Shown here in pieces: positions 23,128-31,241 of a stretch of 38,736 bases of DNA. Position 1 is the stretch's first letter. Each line of letters starts with the position of its first letter. Below the pieces are notes generated by a model. The model worked only from the letters and a program-made list of their open reading frames with translations. It did no database searches and was not told the origin of the DNA. Origin of the DNA: Prevotella sp. (GTDB lineage: Bacteria; Bacteroidota; Bacteroidia; Bacteroidales; Bacteroidaceae); NCBI GenBank assembly GCA_017455845.1, contig JAFSYY010000024.1:1-38736 (forward strand), written 5' to 3'. A program made the position numbers and the translations under genes.

Positions 23128-24186
23128 TCAATGGAACATATATTTGTATTTCTGAGTGAGGTGCAGTATAACGTCGTTAGAGTAAACCAGCACCTTCCAT
23201 CGTAGAGGGAACTTATAGTGCAGCGGGTCCTTCCTCCAATGGTGAATGTAATTATAGGAAGAAAACATGAACTTCTTCCTGTTGGCCACCTCGTTGTAGA
23301 TCTCTGGACACAAAGCCTTCAAGCGGTCGTCAAGTTCTTTCATCTCATCGTTTGTCAGACTGTTGTACATGATGCCGAACTTCAGCGTGTTGCCCTCGTT
23401 TTGAATCAGTTGGTCTTCCATGAAAGAATAGGCTCCTGGCGATAGCCTGTCCTTTACCTGTTGCCAGATGTCGAGTTTGTGGTTGGCTATCTTCAGGTAG
23501 TGGGCTGCATGCTTGCGCATCACATAGCGATCCATCGACTGCCCCTCGCGCCCCAAACGGTAGCAATACACCGTCTTATCCAGGAAACTGACGGTCTTCA
23601 CGACCTGCATGGGCGTGAAACGCCACACATCATCGGTATAGAGGACACCCTCTGGCTGGAAATAGTTAATATCCCTAAGCAGTTGGGTGCGGTAGGTCAT
23701 ATAATGCATGGCGATGCCCTTGAACTGGCCATTAAGGCCTATTTCGTCAATACCAAACGTCTTGCCATGGAAATCAGAGTAGGAGCCCCGCTTATAGATT
23801 TTGCCCTTGATAGTAACCCTCATCACGTCTGTCACCACAAGGTCGTCGGAACAGTGATGGAGATAGGTGAGATAATCGTCTAGATCTGGGGTATTGAAGA
23901 AGTCATCGCTGTCCAGAATTTTCACATACTTACCTGTTGCTATCTTCAATCCGCTGTTGACGCACGACCCGTAGTGCCCGTTGCTTTTGTCTATGACCCT
24001 GAACAAGGTGGGATATTGCTGGGCAAACTGGTGGGCAATGGCAGAGGAAGAGTCGGTGCTGCCGTCATTGACGACAATGACCTCCAGCAGTTCCTTGCTC
24101 TTCTCGGTTATCATTGATGCCAGGCATTCGCCTAAATATTGCTCCATGTTAAAGGTAGGAACAATGACTGTTAACACTTTTTCCAT
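23128..24186 (-). CDS. Glycosyltransferase family 2 protein
   Basis: A 352-residue GT-A enzyme. The N-terminal VIVPTFNMEQYLGECLAS and VNDGSTDSS match GT2. The metal-binding D-x-D is KILDSDDFF near residue 95. A C-terminal extension with basic/aromatic residues follows, with no transmembrane helix. It likely adds a sugar to an LPS or exopolysaccharide chain. It lies convergent to the aminotransferase with a 3-bp gap and downstream of another GT2 gene on the same strand. Confidence 0.88.
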   Translation of the reverse strand: MEKVLTVIVPTFNMEQYLGECLASMITEKSKELLEVIVVNDGSTDSSSAIAHQFAQQYPTLFRVIDKSNGHYGSCVNSGLKIATGKYVKILDSDDFFNTPDLDDYLTYLHHCSDDLVVTDVMRVTIKGKIYKRGSYSDFHGKTFGIDEIGLNGQFKGIAMHYMTYRTQLLRDINYFQPEGVLYTDDVWRFTPMQVVKTVSFLDKTVYCYRLGREGQSMDRYVMRKHAAHYLKIANHKLDIWQQVKDRLSPGAYSFMEDQLIQNEGNTLKFGIMYNSLTNDEMKELDDRLKALCPEIYNEVANRKKFMFSSYNYIHHWRKDPLHYKFPLRWKVLVYSNDVILHLTQKYKYMFH

Positions 24187-24203
24187 AGGTTTCTCGGTGA
24201 GTG

Positions 24204-25007
24204 TTAATATTGGTCTAAACCCTTGTCGGCTCTTGTCTTCCGCAAGCGTTCCGTCTCCTCGCGGATGCTGATATTGGCCTTGTGGGTCTCGTAGTTCTCG
24301 GCGGCCTTAGGGTGATACAAGTGTACGCAGGGAGCCAGCCCCTTGATGTTCTTGCGTTTCACGCCTATATGGTAGAGGCGGTCCACCAGTTCGGTGTCTT
24401 CGCAACCCCAGCCCGTGATACGCTCCTCGAAGCCATTGACAGCCACAAGATCCGATTTCCAGAACGACATGTTGCAACCCCTGATCTTGTCTATGCCTGT
24501 GGCACCCTTGGCCAGGCGGTGCAGCCAGGGCATGCGCAGCATCACCAACGGACGCCTGAGGCCTGGCGTAAAGACCGTGATGCGGGGGTCGAGAGAAGCA
24601 CAATGTCTGCGTGTGGCCTCCTCCGAGAGCCGGGCACGGCTGCCGTTGATGAAATAGCCCCGTTCGCGTGCCAGCACATGATCGCCCACAAACGATGGCC
24701 CCAGCACGATGTCGCCGTCGATAACAATAATGTAATCGCCCTTGGCCTTGGCAATAGCCACATTACGCGACATAGACAGGCGGAAGCCCTCGTCGGGAAT
24801 CCAGGAGTGAACGAGGGGGACAGGGAAGAGCGTCTGGTAGCGTTCTATCAGTTCCCTTGTCTCGGCGGCAGAGCCGTCGTCGGCCACAATGACCTCGGCA
24901 GGCAGGGTGTGCTGCCTTAACACACTCTTGAGTACCATCTCAAGAAAGACGGGCTTGTTGTATGTGGTGATAATCAGCGTGGTGTCGCCGGCTCTGTTCT
25001 GTCTCAT
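24204..25007 (-). CDS. Glycosyltransferase family 2, galactosyltransferase-like
   Basis: A 267-residue GT2 protein. I start at 25007 (MRQNRAGDTTLIITTYNK), close to a promoter box, because the longer reading frame crosses that promoter. Motifs: VIVADDGSAAETRELI, VIDGDIVL as the D-x-D site near 115, and a C-terminal GWGCEDTELVDRLYHIG of the type found in the galactosyltransferase-like C-terminal domain. Probable role in outer glycan assembly. Likely co-transcribed with the following GT2 gene (17-bp gap). Confidence 0.88.
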   Translation of the reverse strand: MRQNRAGDTTLIITTYNKPVFLEMVLKSVLRQHTLPAEVIVADDGSAAETRELIERYQTLFPVPLVHSWIPDEGFRLSMSRNVAIAKAKGDYIIVIDGDIVLGPSFVGDHVLARERGYFINGSRARLSEEATRRHCASLDPRITVFTPGLRRPLVMLRMPWLHRLAKGATGIDKIRGCNMSFWKSDLVAVNGFEERITGWGCEDTELVDRLYHIGVKRKNIKGLAPCVHLYHPKAAENYETHKANISIREETERLRKTRADKGLDQY

Positions 25008-25045
25008 TCTTGTCTTGTTTTTCTGTATGCTACATATATTTATTG

Positions 25046-25053
25046 CAAAGGTA
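25046..25053 (-). promoter_or_regulatory. Promoter -7 box of the GT2 pair
   Basis: TACCTTTG on the minus strand, about 40 nt before the GT2 start at 25007. Divergent from the kinase promoter. Confidence 0.65.
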
Positions 25054-25107
25054 AACATAAAATATGAGAAAAAAGGTGTTTTCAATGTTTTTTTCAGTAT
25101 TATTTTG

Positions 25108-25115
25108 TATCTTTG
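25108..25115 (+). promoter_or_regulatory. Promoter -7 box of the kinase operon
   Basis: TATCTTTG, 34 nt before the kinase start at 25150, with a T-rich -33 region. Good consensus match. Confidence 0.65.
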
Positions 25116-25149
25116 CATCAAAAATGTGTGCAAGAGGTAGCAAAAGCCT

Positions 25150-25899
25150 ATGAAACTCATTGTCAGTCCTGAATATCAGAGCCTCAGCGAATGGCTGGCG
25201 CAGGTGCCTCGGTTGTTTGACGACAATCAGGGTGAACTGCTGTATAAGGGGCGCAATCAGATCAGGTTGTTTGTGGTTGGCGACAAGAAGAAAGTGGTGG
25301 TGAAGCGCTACAAGAGACACGACATCATCAAGACGCTGGCCTATACCTTCTTCAGGAAGAACAAGGCCCGACGCTCGTATGAGAATGCCGTAAGCCTCAC
25401 GCAGCGCGGCTTCCATACCCCACAGGCGGTGGCCTATATGGAATGTACTACGGCAGGGCTGATGACACAGGTCTATTATGTCTGCGCCTATACCGACAGC
25501 GAGCCCATCCGCCCGCGCCTCATCGAGCAGGAGCCTTTCGACGAGGCTTTGGCCGTGGCCTACGCCCGCTATGTGGCCCGTCTGCATGAAGCGGGCGTGC
25601 TGCACCGCGACCTGAACCCCACGAATGTGCTGTTCAGGCATGAGCACGGCGGATACGATTTTGAACTCATCGACATCAACCGCATGCAGTTCTTCGACAG
25701 CCCCGTGCCCAAGGCAGCATGTATGGAGAACCTGACGCTCTTCTATTGGCTCACCCCTGCCTACCGCTTTATTCTCAACGAATATGCGCGTCAGCGCGGC
25801 TGGACGGAAGCCGATATTGCCGAGGCCATCCGCGTAAAGGAACGTCATGACAGACGATGGGTGCGCCGGAAAAAGATAACGCATCCGTTTAGGAAGTGA
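25150..25899 (+). CDS. LPS core heptose/Kdo kinase-like protein (WaaP/RIO fold)
   Basis: A 249-residue protein-kinase-like fold. The ATP-anchoring lysine lies in KKVVVKRYK near residue 55, the catalytic loop HRDLNPTNVL starts at His152 and the metal-binding IDINR lies near residue 174. These match the Kdo/WaaP family that phosphorylates inner-core sugars. It leads a plus-strand operon with two glycosyltransferases and a LicD gene. Its last codon and stop fall in the first heptamer of the following array. Confidence 0.85.
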   Translation: MKLIVSPEYQSLSEWLAQVPRLFDDNQGELLYKGRNQIRLFVVGDKKKVVVKRYKRHDIIKTLAYTFFRKNKARRSYENAVSLTQRGFHTPQAVAYMECTTAGLMTQVYYVCAYTDSEPIRPRLIEQEPFDEALAVAYARYVARLHEAGVLHRDLNPTNVLFRHEHGGYDFELIDINRMQFFDSPVPKAACMENLTLFYWLTPAYRFILNEYARQRGWTEADIAEAIRVKERHDRRWVRRKKITHPFRK

Positions 25900-25944
25900 G
25901 AGGTGAGGGGTGAGAGGTGAGAGGTGAGGGGTGAGAGGTTAGAA
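25896..25944. repeat. Heptamer array over the kinase stop codon, 7 units
   Basis: Units in register: GTGAGAG, GTGAGGG, GTGAGAG, GTGAGAG, GTGAGGG, GTGAGAG, GTTAGAA. The stop TGA is in the first unit and TGA recurs in all frames. The reverse complement of this heptamer type forms the in-frame array at 26567-26636. Confidence 0.92.
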
Positions 25945-25957
25945 AAATTCTAGTGCA

Positions 25958-27031
25958 ATGAAATATTATATTGAAGTAGGTACTGTAAACAAGGCCAAGC
26001 AAGATATCGACGAGATATGCCGCAGGGAAGGATTTACGAATCTGACCCACCGTAACTTTGGCAATGGCGGCGTAGGCCGCTTCCTGACAAAGTTGGTCAG
26101 CGTGACCAGCATCTTGTGGTGTATGAAGAAGGGCGACATGCTTTTCCTGCAATACCCCATGAAGAAGTTCTATTATATGGCCTGTGTATTGGCAAAGATG
26201 AAAGGCGCCAAGGTTGTGACGGTTATTCACGACCTTGGCGCCTTTCGTCGTCATAAACTGACACCCGAGCAGGAAAACAGCCGACTCTCGAAGACTGTTT
26301 TCCTCATTGTCCACAACCCCACCATGCGCGACTACCTGATAGAGCACGGCTATAAGGGCGGCATCCACTGTCTGCAGATCTTCGACTATCTGGCTCCCTG
26401 TCAGCCTGCCGACTATGCTGCGCCCCACCAGCCATGGCGTATCGTCTATGCCGGCAACCTGGCACGATGGCGCAATGAGTTCCTGTATCATATCGAAGCA
26501 GTGATGAAGGGTTGGCAGATGGTTCTCTATGGCAAAGGCTTCGAGATGCCCGCCTCTCCCACCCCACCCCTCACCTCTCACCCCTCAGACCAAACCTCTC
26601 GCCCCTCACCGCTCACCCCTCACCCCTCATCCCTCACCTACCGCGGCTTTATCGCCAGCGACGATTTCATTGCCCATGCAGAGGCCGACTTCGGTCTGGT
26701 GTGGGACGGCGACTCCATGGATGAGTGTACCGGCGACTGGGGAGAATACCTGCGTATCAACGACCCGCACAAGACCTCCTTCTACCTGCGTGCCGCCATC
26801 CCTGTCATCGTATGGAAGGAGGCCGCCATGTCACCGTTTATAGAGGAGCAGAAATTAGGCATCAGCGTTGGCTCGCTGTCAGAGATCGGCGAGCGTATTG
26901 CCGCCCTTTCTCCCGCCGACTATCAAGTGCTGAAGCAGAACGCCCTCGCCATGAGTCAGCGCCTGAACGAAGGCTATTATATTAAAGAAGGTATGAAAGC
27001 AGCCGACGATTATTTGAACAGCCATGTATAA
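25958..27031 (+). CDS. Beta-1,6-galactofuranosyltransferase-like GT-B enzyme
   Basis: A 357-residue protein resembling the WbbI-like galactofuranosyltransferase group. The N-terminal half has FLQYPMKKFYYMACVLAKM and VVTVIHDLGAFR. The C-terminal half has IVYAGNLARW, a Rossmann-type segment and FGLVWDGDSMDECTGDWGEYLRINDPHKTSFYLRAAIPVIVW, typical of this family. Between GKGFEMP and YRGFIASDD lies a Pro/Ser/Thr/His-rich stretch encoded by a heptamer array, which is not part of the fold. It overlaps the next gene by 8 bp. The transferred sugar is inferred from the family only. Confidence 0.82.
   Translation: MKYYIEVGTVNKAKQDIDEICRREGFTNLTHRNFGNGGVGRFLTKLVSVTSILWCMKKGDMLFLQYPMKKFYYMACVLAKMKGAKVVTVIHDLGAFRRHKLTPEQENSRLSKTVFLIVHNPTMRDYLIEHGYKGGIHCLQIFDYLAPCQPADYAAPHQPWRIVYAGNLARWRNEFLYHIEAVMKGWQMVLYGKGFEMPASPTPPLTSHPSDQTSRPSPLTPHPSSLTYRGFIASDDFIAHAEADFGLVWDGDSMDECTGDWGEYLRINDPHKTSFYLRAAIPVIVWKEAAMSPFIEEQKLGISVGSLSEIGERIAALSPADYQVLKQNALAMSQRLNEGYYIKEGMKAADDYLNSHV
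26567..26636. repeat. In-frame heptamer array in the glycosyltransferase gene, 10 units
   Basis: Ten 7-mers in register (CCCCTCA, CCTCTCA, CCGCTCA, TCCCTCA and one diverged unit GACCAAA). Three heptamers equal seven codons, so the protein shows a seven-residue repeat (P-L-T-S-H-P-S / P-L-T-P-H-P-S). The orientation is antisense to the TGA-containing form seen after stop codons, so no stop arises. Confidence 0.88.
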
Positions 27032-28082
27032 GATACGATTCATGCCCTATCGCGAGGGTCTGGCCACCATCATGCACCGCCAGACGCCAGGCCATAACCT
27101 CCGTTCACAGGACGGACGCTATGAGTTCTGTCTGGACGACTCGATGGAGGAAGCCGACTTCTGGGTAGTGCAGGGTAAGGGTGTGCGTGAAGTACAGACC
27201 TGCCGCGTGGCACCTGAGAACACTATCCTGCTCACCACCGAGCCACGTTCCGTGCTGGTATATCCGCAGCGATATATCGACCAGTTCGCACTGGTGGTCA
27301 GTTGTCAGCAGCAGATGCACCACCGTAACATCAACTACGGGCCTGCCATCCTTCCCTGGTTCGTGGGCTATAAGCCGGCACCGCCGTCATCACCCGTCCC
27401 TTATACCTTCTCGCAGGACTATGACTCATTGAGCAAGGCGTCCGGACCGATGGAAAAGACACGCCTCATCTCTGTCATCACCAGCAACAAGGCCTTTTCC
27501 CGCGGCCATCTGGACCGTATCAGGTTCGTTGAGAAACTGAAGACTCATTTCGGCAGCCAGATAGACGTCTTCGGCCGTGGCTTCCGTCCGTTCGACGACA
27601 AATGGGATGTGCTGCGTCCGTATAAGTATCATATTGCCATCGAGAACTCCTCCGAGCCTTATTACTGGACTGAGAAAATCAGCGACTGCTACCTCACGGG
27701 CACCTTCCCCATCTACCATGGCTGTACCAACCTGGCCGACTATTTCAGCAGCGAAGCCTTTGTGCCTATAGACATCCGCAAGCCCGAGGAGGCTATCAGC
27801 ACGATAGAGAAGGTTATCAAGGCGCAGCGTTATGAGCAGTCCGTGGCTGTCCTCGACGAGATGAAACGCCGCGTGCTGGGCGAGTATAATATGTTTGAGT
27901 ACACTGCACGGCTCTGCGACCAGATGAATCCCGATGCACCTAAGCAGCAAGTAACCATCAAGCCCTGCCGCTCCGGCCTCGACTGGCACAACTTCATCAA
28001 CTATACCTTCTGCCAGAACTATTACAAACTACGCACGAAAATGCATTTCATGAGATATGGCAACCAACTACAGTCCAAATGA
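27024..28082 (+). CDS. GT10 fucosyltransferase-like protein
   Basis: A 352-residue protein whose C-terminal half carries the GT10 donor-binding signature: HIAIENSSEPYYWTEKISDC followed by YLTGTFPIYHG. Earlier blocks SVITSNKAFSRGHLDRIRFVEKL and VFGRGFRPFDDK also match the family. GT10 enzymes transfer fucose (alpha-1,3/1,4) to N-acetylglucosamine-containing glycans. No GDP-fucose synthesis gene is in the window. Starts 8 bp inside the preceding gene and overlaps the LicD gene by 26 bp, indicating tight coupling. Confidence 0.87.
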   Translation: MYKIRFMPYREGLATIMHRQTPGHNLRSQDGRYEFCLDDSMEEADFWVVQGKGVREVQTCRVAPENTILLTTEPRSVLVYPQRYIDQFALVVSCQQQMHHRNINYGPAILPWFVGYKPAPPSSPVPYTFSQDYDSLSKASGPMEKTRLISVITSNKAFSRGHLDRIRFVEKLKTHFGSQIDVFGRGFRPFDDKWDVLRPYKYHIAIENSSEPYYWTEKISDCYLTGTFPIYHGCTNLADYFSSEAFVPIDIRKPEEAISTIEKVIKAQRYEQSVAVLDEMKRRVLGEYNMFEYTARLCDQMNPDAPKQQVTIKPCRSGLDWHNFINYTFCQNYYKLRTKMHFMRYGNQLQSK

Positions 28083-28878
28083 GCAGACAAAAGAGGTGCA
28101 GGCCCGTCTGCTGGAAATACTGAAAGTCATAGACCGCGTGTGCCAGGAGCACGGACTGACGTATTACCTGCTGTGCGGCACCATGCTCGGTGCCGTGCGT
28201 CACGGCGGCTTTATTCCCTGGGACGATGATGCCGACGTAGGTATGCCCCGCAAGGATTACGAGACGCTGCTGGCCCATGCCCATGAGTGGATGCCAGAGG
28301 GTTATGAACTGGTGAGCGGCGACCGCAACCCCCGCTACCCTTATTTCTTTGCACGTATTCAGGATGCCCGCACCACCTATATCCTGCGCCGACAGTTTGA
28401 CTTCGTGGGCGGCCTGCCCGTAGACGTCTATCCTCTTGACGGCATGACCGCCAGTGCGTGGAAGCACCGGTGGCACTACCTGCGCCTGAGCATTGCCAAG
28501 AAACTCTTGTATTTCTGCCTGGTGGATCCCTATAAGCATGGCCACGGCCTGCGCAGCCTCCTGCCCAGGACCGTGCGCACCCTGTTCTCGCCGGCCTCGC
28601 TCCATCGCCGTATTCAGCATATACTCCGTGAATACAGCCATGCAGGCACCTCGTTGCTGGCCGACCATGACTACAAGCCCCGCAAAGGCGTGATGCCCGT
28701 AGCCTTCTATGGCAAGCCGCAGCGTGTCAGGTTCGAGGATACCGAACTCAACGGCGTGGCCCGCCCCGACGACTATCTGCGGCAACTCTACGGCAACTAC
28801 ATGGAGATGCCCAAGGACCTTCCGCCCCAGAACTACCGCTACCTCGACCTCAACAAGCCTTGGCGTCTTTCTGTCTGA
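28057..28878 (+). CDS. LicD-family phosphotransferase
   Basis: A 273-residue protein with the LicD core: YYLLCGTMLGAVRHGGFIPWDDDADVGM near residues 38-65 and FVGGLPVDVYPLDGM near 115-130. The family attaches phosphocholine or similar groups to surface glycans, or in fungi mannosyl-phosphate. Last gene of the kinase/glycosyltransferase operon. Its 3' end overlaps the convergent acyl-CoA synthetase gene by 29 bp. No choline uptake or activation gene (licA-C) is visible, so the transferred group is uncertain. Confidence 0.9.
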   Translation: MATNYSPNEQTKEVQARLLEILKVIDRVCQEHGLTYYLLCGTMLGAVRHGGFIPWDDDADVGMPRKDYETLLAHAHEWMPEGYELVSGDRNPRYPYFFARIQDARTTYILRRQFDFVGGLPVDVYPLDGMTASAWKHRWHYLRLSIAKKLLYFCLVDPYKHGHGLRSLLPRTVRTLFSPASLHRRIQHILREYSHAGTSLLADHDYKPRKGVMPVAFYGKPQRVRFEDTELNGVARPDDYLRQLYGNYMEMPKDLPPQNYRYLDLNKPWRLSV

Positions 28879-30604
28879 TCTCCACACGGCGTATCTTGCC
28901 GCTGATGGTCTTGGGCAGTTCGTCGACAAACTCTACGATGCGGGGGTATTTATAGGGTGCCGTCTCTTTCTTGACGTGCTGCTGCAACTCCTTCACCAGG
29001 TCGTCGCCAGCCTTCGACTTCCATTCCTTGCCAAGTACCACGGTGGCTTTCACCACCATGCCACGGATATCGTCAGGCACGCCGGTGATGGCACACTCCA
29101 CCACGGCGGGATGGGTCATCAGGGCCGATTCCACCTCGAAGGGACCGATGCGATAGCCGCTCGACTTGATGACATCGTCGATGCGGCCCTCAAACCAGTA
29201 GTAGCCGTCCTCGTCGCGCCAGGCCATGTCGCCCGTATGATAGACACCGTCGTGCCAGGCCTCGCGCGTCTTCTCCTCGTCGCGATAGTAGCCCTTGAAA
29301 AGTCCTACGGGCTTCCTATCGCCTACACGTATCACTATCTCACCCTTTTCACCGTCTTCGCAGGAAGTTCCGTCGGCACGCAGCAGGTCGATGTCGTACT
29401 GGGCGTTGGGGATGCCCATGCTGCCGGGCTTTGGTGTCATCCAGGGGAAGGTGCCGAGAGACATCGTGGTCTCGGTCTGGCCAAAGCCCTCCATGATGTT
29501 GAGGCCAATCAGTTCCTTGAGTTTATCGAAGACGGCGGGGTTCAGTGCCTCGCCGGCGGTGCAGCAGTATTGCAGCGACGAGAGGTCGTACTTCGACAAG
29601 TCCTCGCGAATCATGAAGCGGTAGATGGTAGGCGGTGCACAGAACGAGGTCACGCGGTATTTCTCCATCTGGCGCAGCAGCGTGTCAGCGTTGAACTTCT
29701 CGTGGTCGAAGACGAAGACCGTAGCCCCGGCGAACCACTGTCCGTAGAACTTACCCCAGACGGCCTTGCCCCAGCCGGTGTCTGCCACGGTGAGATGGAG
29801 GCTGCCTTCATGCAGGTTGTGCCAGAACACGCCAGTGGTCAGATGCCCCATGGCATAGAGGAAGTCATGAGCCACCATCTTCGGCTCGCCACTGGTGCCT
29901 GAAGTAAAGTACATCAGCATCGTGTCCTCGTTGTTGTTGACGAAGGCGGGGCGTACGAACTTCGGAGCCTGCTGCCACTCGCTCTGCCAGTCGTGGAAGA
30001 GGCCCTCCCCCTGCCCCTCCCTGTGAGGGCGGGGAGTAGATAGACCTACCGTCTCTTCGTACTGGGAGTAATTGCTCCCCTCCCTCACAGGGAGGGGTAA
30101 GGGGGTGGGTCTGACGGTGATATACACTTTCACCGTAGGACTTTCCGGCATCGCCAGTTTGATTTGTTCCGTCACGTAGGGGTCGTCCACACAGATGATA
30201 GCCTTCACGCTGGCACGTGTGTTACGATACACAATGTCGTGCTTGGTCAGCATGTGGGTGGCAGGGATGACCACAGCACCCAGTTTATGCAGGGCCAGCA
30301 TGACGATCCACCACTCGTAGCGGCGCTTCAGGATGAGCATCACGGGGTCGCCCTTGCCTATGCCAAGGCTCTGCAGATACGAGGCGGCCTGGTCGCTCTG
30401 CTCCTTCAGTTGCTTGAAGGTGGCCCGTATCTCCACGCCCTGGTCGTTAGTCCAGAGCAGTGCCAGTTTCTCCGGAGCCTCCTCTGCCCATGCGTCCATC
30501 ACGTCGTAGGCAAAGTTGAAGTGCTCGGGGATGATAAACTCCAGGTTCTTATTGTAATCCTCAACAGACTCGAAATGTGTCTGCTTCAAAAATCTTTCTA
30601 CCAT
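28850..30604 (-). CDS. AMP-forming acyl-CoA synthetase (acetyl/medium-chain type)
   Basis: A 584-residue adenylate-forming enzyme. Core motifs: YFTSGTSGEPKM (A3), GFGQTETT (A5), YHTGDMAWRDEDGY (A7), FEGRIDDVIKSSGYRIGP (A8) and the catalytic lysine in PKTISGKIRR (A10). It activates a carboxylic acid to acyl-AMP and then acyl-CoA; chain length is not determinable. About 36 residues near positions 165-200 (T-P-L-P-L-P-V-R-E-G through H-R-E-G-Q-G-E-G) are encoded by a palindromic element inserted in frame. It follows the XRE/cupin regulator gene by 40 bp, suggesting shared transcription. Confidence 0.92.
   Translation of the reverse strand: MVERFLKQTHFESVEDYNKNLEFIIPEHFNFAYDVMDAWAEEAPEKLALLWTNDQGVEIRATFKQLKEQSDQAASYLQSLGIGKGDPVMLILKRRYEWWIVMLALHKLGAVVIPATHMLTKHDIVYRNTRASVKAIICVDDPYVTEQIKLAMPESPTVKVYITVRPTPLPLPVREGSNYSQYEETVGLSTPRPHREGQGEGLFHDWQSEWQQAPKFVRPAFVNNNEDTMLMYFTSGTSGEPKMVAHDFLYAMGHLTTGVFWHNLHEGSLHLTVADTGWGKAVWGKFYGQWFAGATVFVFDHEKFNADTLLRQMEKYRVTSFCAPPTIYRFMIREDLSKYDLSSLQYCCTAGEALNPAVFDKLKELIGLNIMEGFGQTETTMSLGTFPWMTPKPGSMGIPNAQYDIDLLRADGTSCEDGEKGEIVIRVGDRKPVGLFKGYYRDEEKTREAWHDGVYHTGDMAWRDEDGYYWFEGRIDDVIKSSGYRIGPFEVESALMTHPAVVECAITGVPDDIRGMVVKATVVLGKEWKSKAGDDLVKELQQHVKKETAPYKYPRIVEFVDELPKTISGKIRRVEIRQKDAKAC
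30003..30109. repeat. G-rich palindromic element inside the acyl-CoA synthetase gene
   Basis: Arms 30003-30036 and 30075-30109 are imperfect inverted repeats sharing CCCCTCCCTGTGAGGG and GGGGAG. The arms resemble the intergenic G-rich element at 10-140 and 36418-36492. The insertion keeps the minus-strand frame open. Confidence 0.85.
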
Positions 30605-30615
30605 TTTCTTCTTTT

Positions 30616-30647
30616 CGATATCTCGATATATCGTTATTACGAAACTA
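30616..30647. repeat. Octamer array over the stop of the XRE/cupin gene
   Basis: Four 8-mers on the plus strand: CGATATCT, CGATATAT, CGTTATTA, CGAAACTA. On the coding strand the stop TAG is the first three bases of the first octamer. Confidence 0.65.
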
Positions 30648-31202
30648 TTCTACTGTAAAGGCGAGGAATTTCACGGCCTTGTCGCCAATGGCGAGCATGC
30701 CGTGGGGCTTGGCAGAGTCGAAATAGATGCTGTCGCCCTCCTCCAGCACGATGGTCTTGCCGCCGATATACAGTTCCATCTTTCCCTCCAGCACGAGGTT
30801 GAACTCCTGGCCGGGATGACTGTTCTTATAGATGGTATGTGCATCGGGCTTCGGTTCTACGGTGACGATAAACACGTCGGCCTTATGGTTCACGAAGCCG
30901 CCCACGAGCGACTGGTACTTGTATGCCTTCGTCCGCTCGATGGACATGCCCTGCCCCTTGCGCACCACGAAGTACGACTTCATGTGTGGCGACTCGGCGA
31001 AGATAAGTTCCTCTGTCGACACACCATACTTATGTGCTATCTTCATCAGGTTGGAGATGGTGATGTCCAACTCGCCTTTTTCTATCTTCTCGTATTTCTC
31101 CGTATCGATGCCGATGGTCTCTGCCATCTCGCTCACGGGGATGTCGAGCACGTCGCGCAGTCCACGCAAGCGCTCACCAATCTGTTTCAGTTGTTCGTCC
31201 AT
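30645..31202 (-). CDS. XRE-family regulator with C-terminal cupin
   Basis: A 185-residue protein. A helix-turn-helix of the XRE type lies at about 8-65 (MAETIGIDTEKYEKIEKGELDITISNLMKIA). A cupin_2 sensor domain occupies about 105-182 (SHPGQEFNLVLEGKMELYIGGK, GDSIYFDSAKPHG). Such proteins act as small-ligand-sensing regulators. The pairing with a downstream acyl-CoA synthetase suggests it controls that gene. It is separated from proC by a TTAAGAG-type heptamer array, so it may be read with the arginine/proline genes. Confidence 0.9.
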   Translation of the reverse strand: MDEQLKQIGERLRGLRDVLDIPVSEMAETIGIDTEKYEKIEKGELDITISNLMKIAHKYGVSTEELIFAESPHMKSYFVVRKGQGMSIERTKAYKYQSLVGGFVNHKADVFIVTVEPKPDAHTIYKNSHPGQEFNLVLEGKMELYIGGKTIVLEEGDSIYFDSAKPHGMLAIGDKAVKFLAFTVE

Positions 31203-31213
31203 AATTCTAAGCC

Positions 31214-31241
31214 CTTAACTCTTAACTCTTAACTCTTAACT
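31214..31241. repeat. Heptamer array over the proC stop codon
   Basis: Four CTTAACT units on the plus strand (AGTTAAG on the coding strand). The proC stop TAA overlaps the array, and further TAA triplets every 7 bp cover all three frames. Confidence 0.9.
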
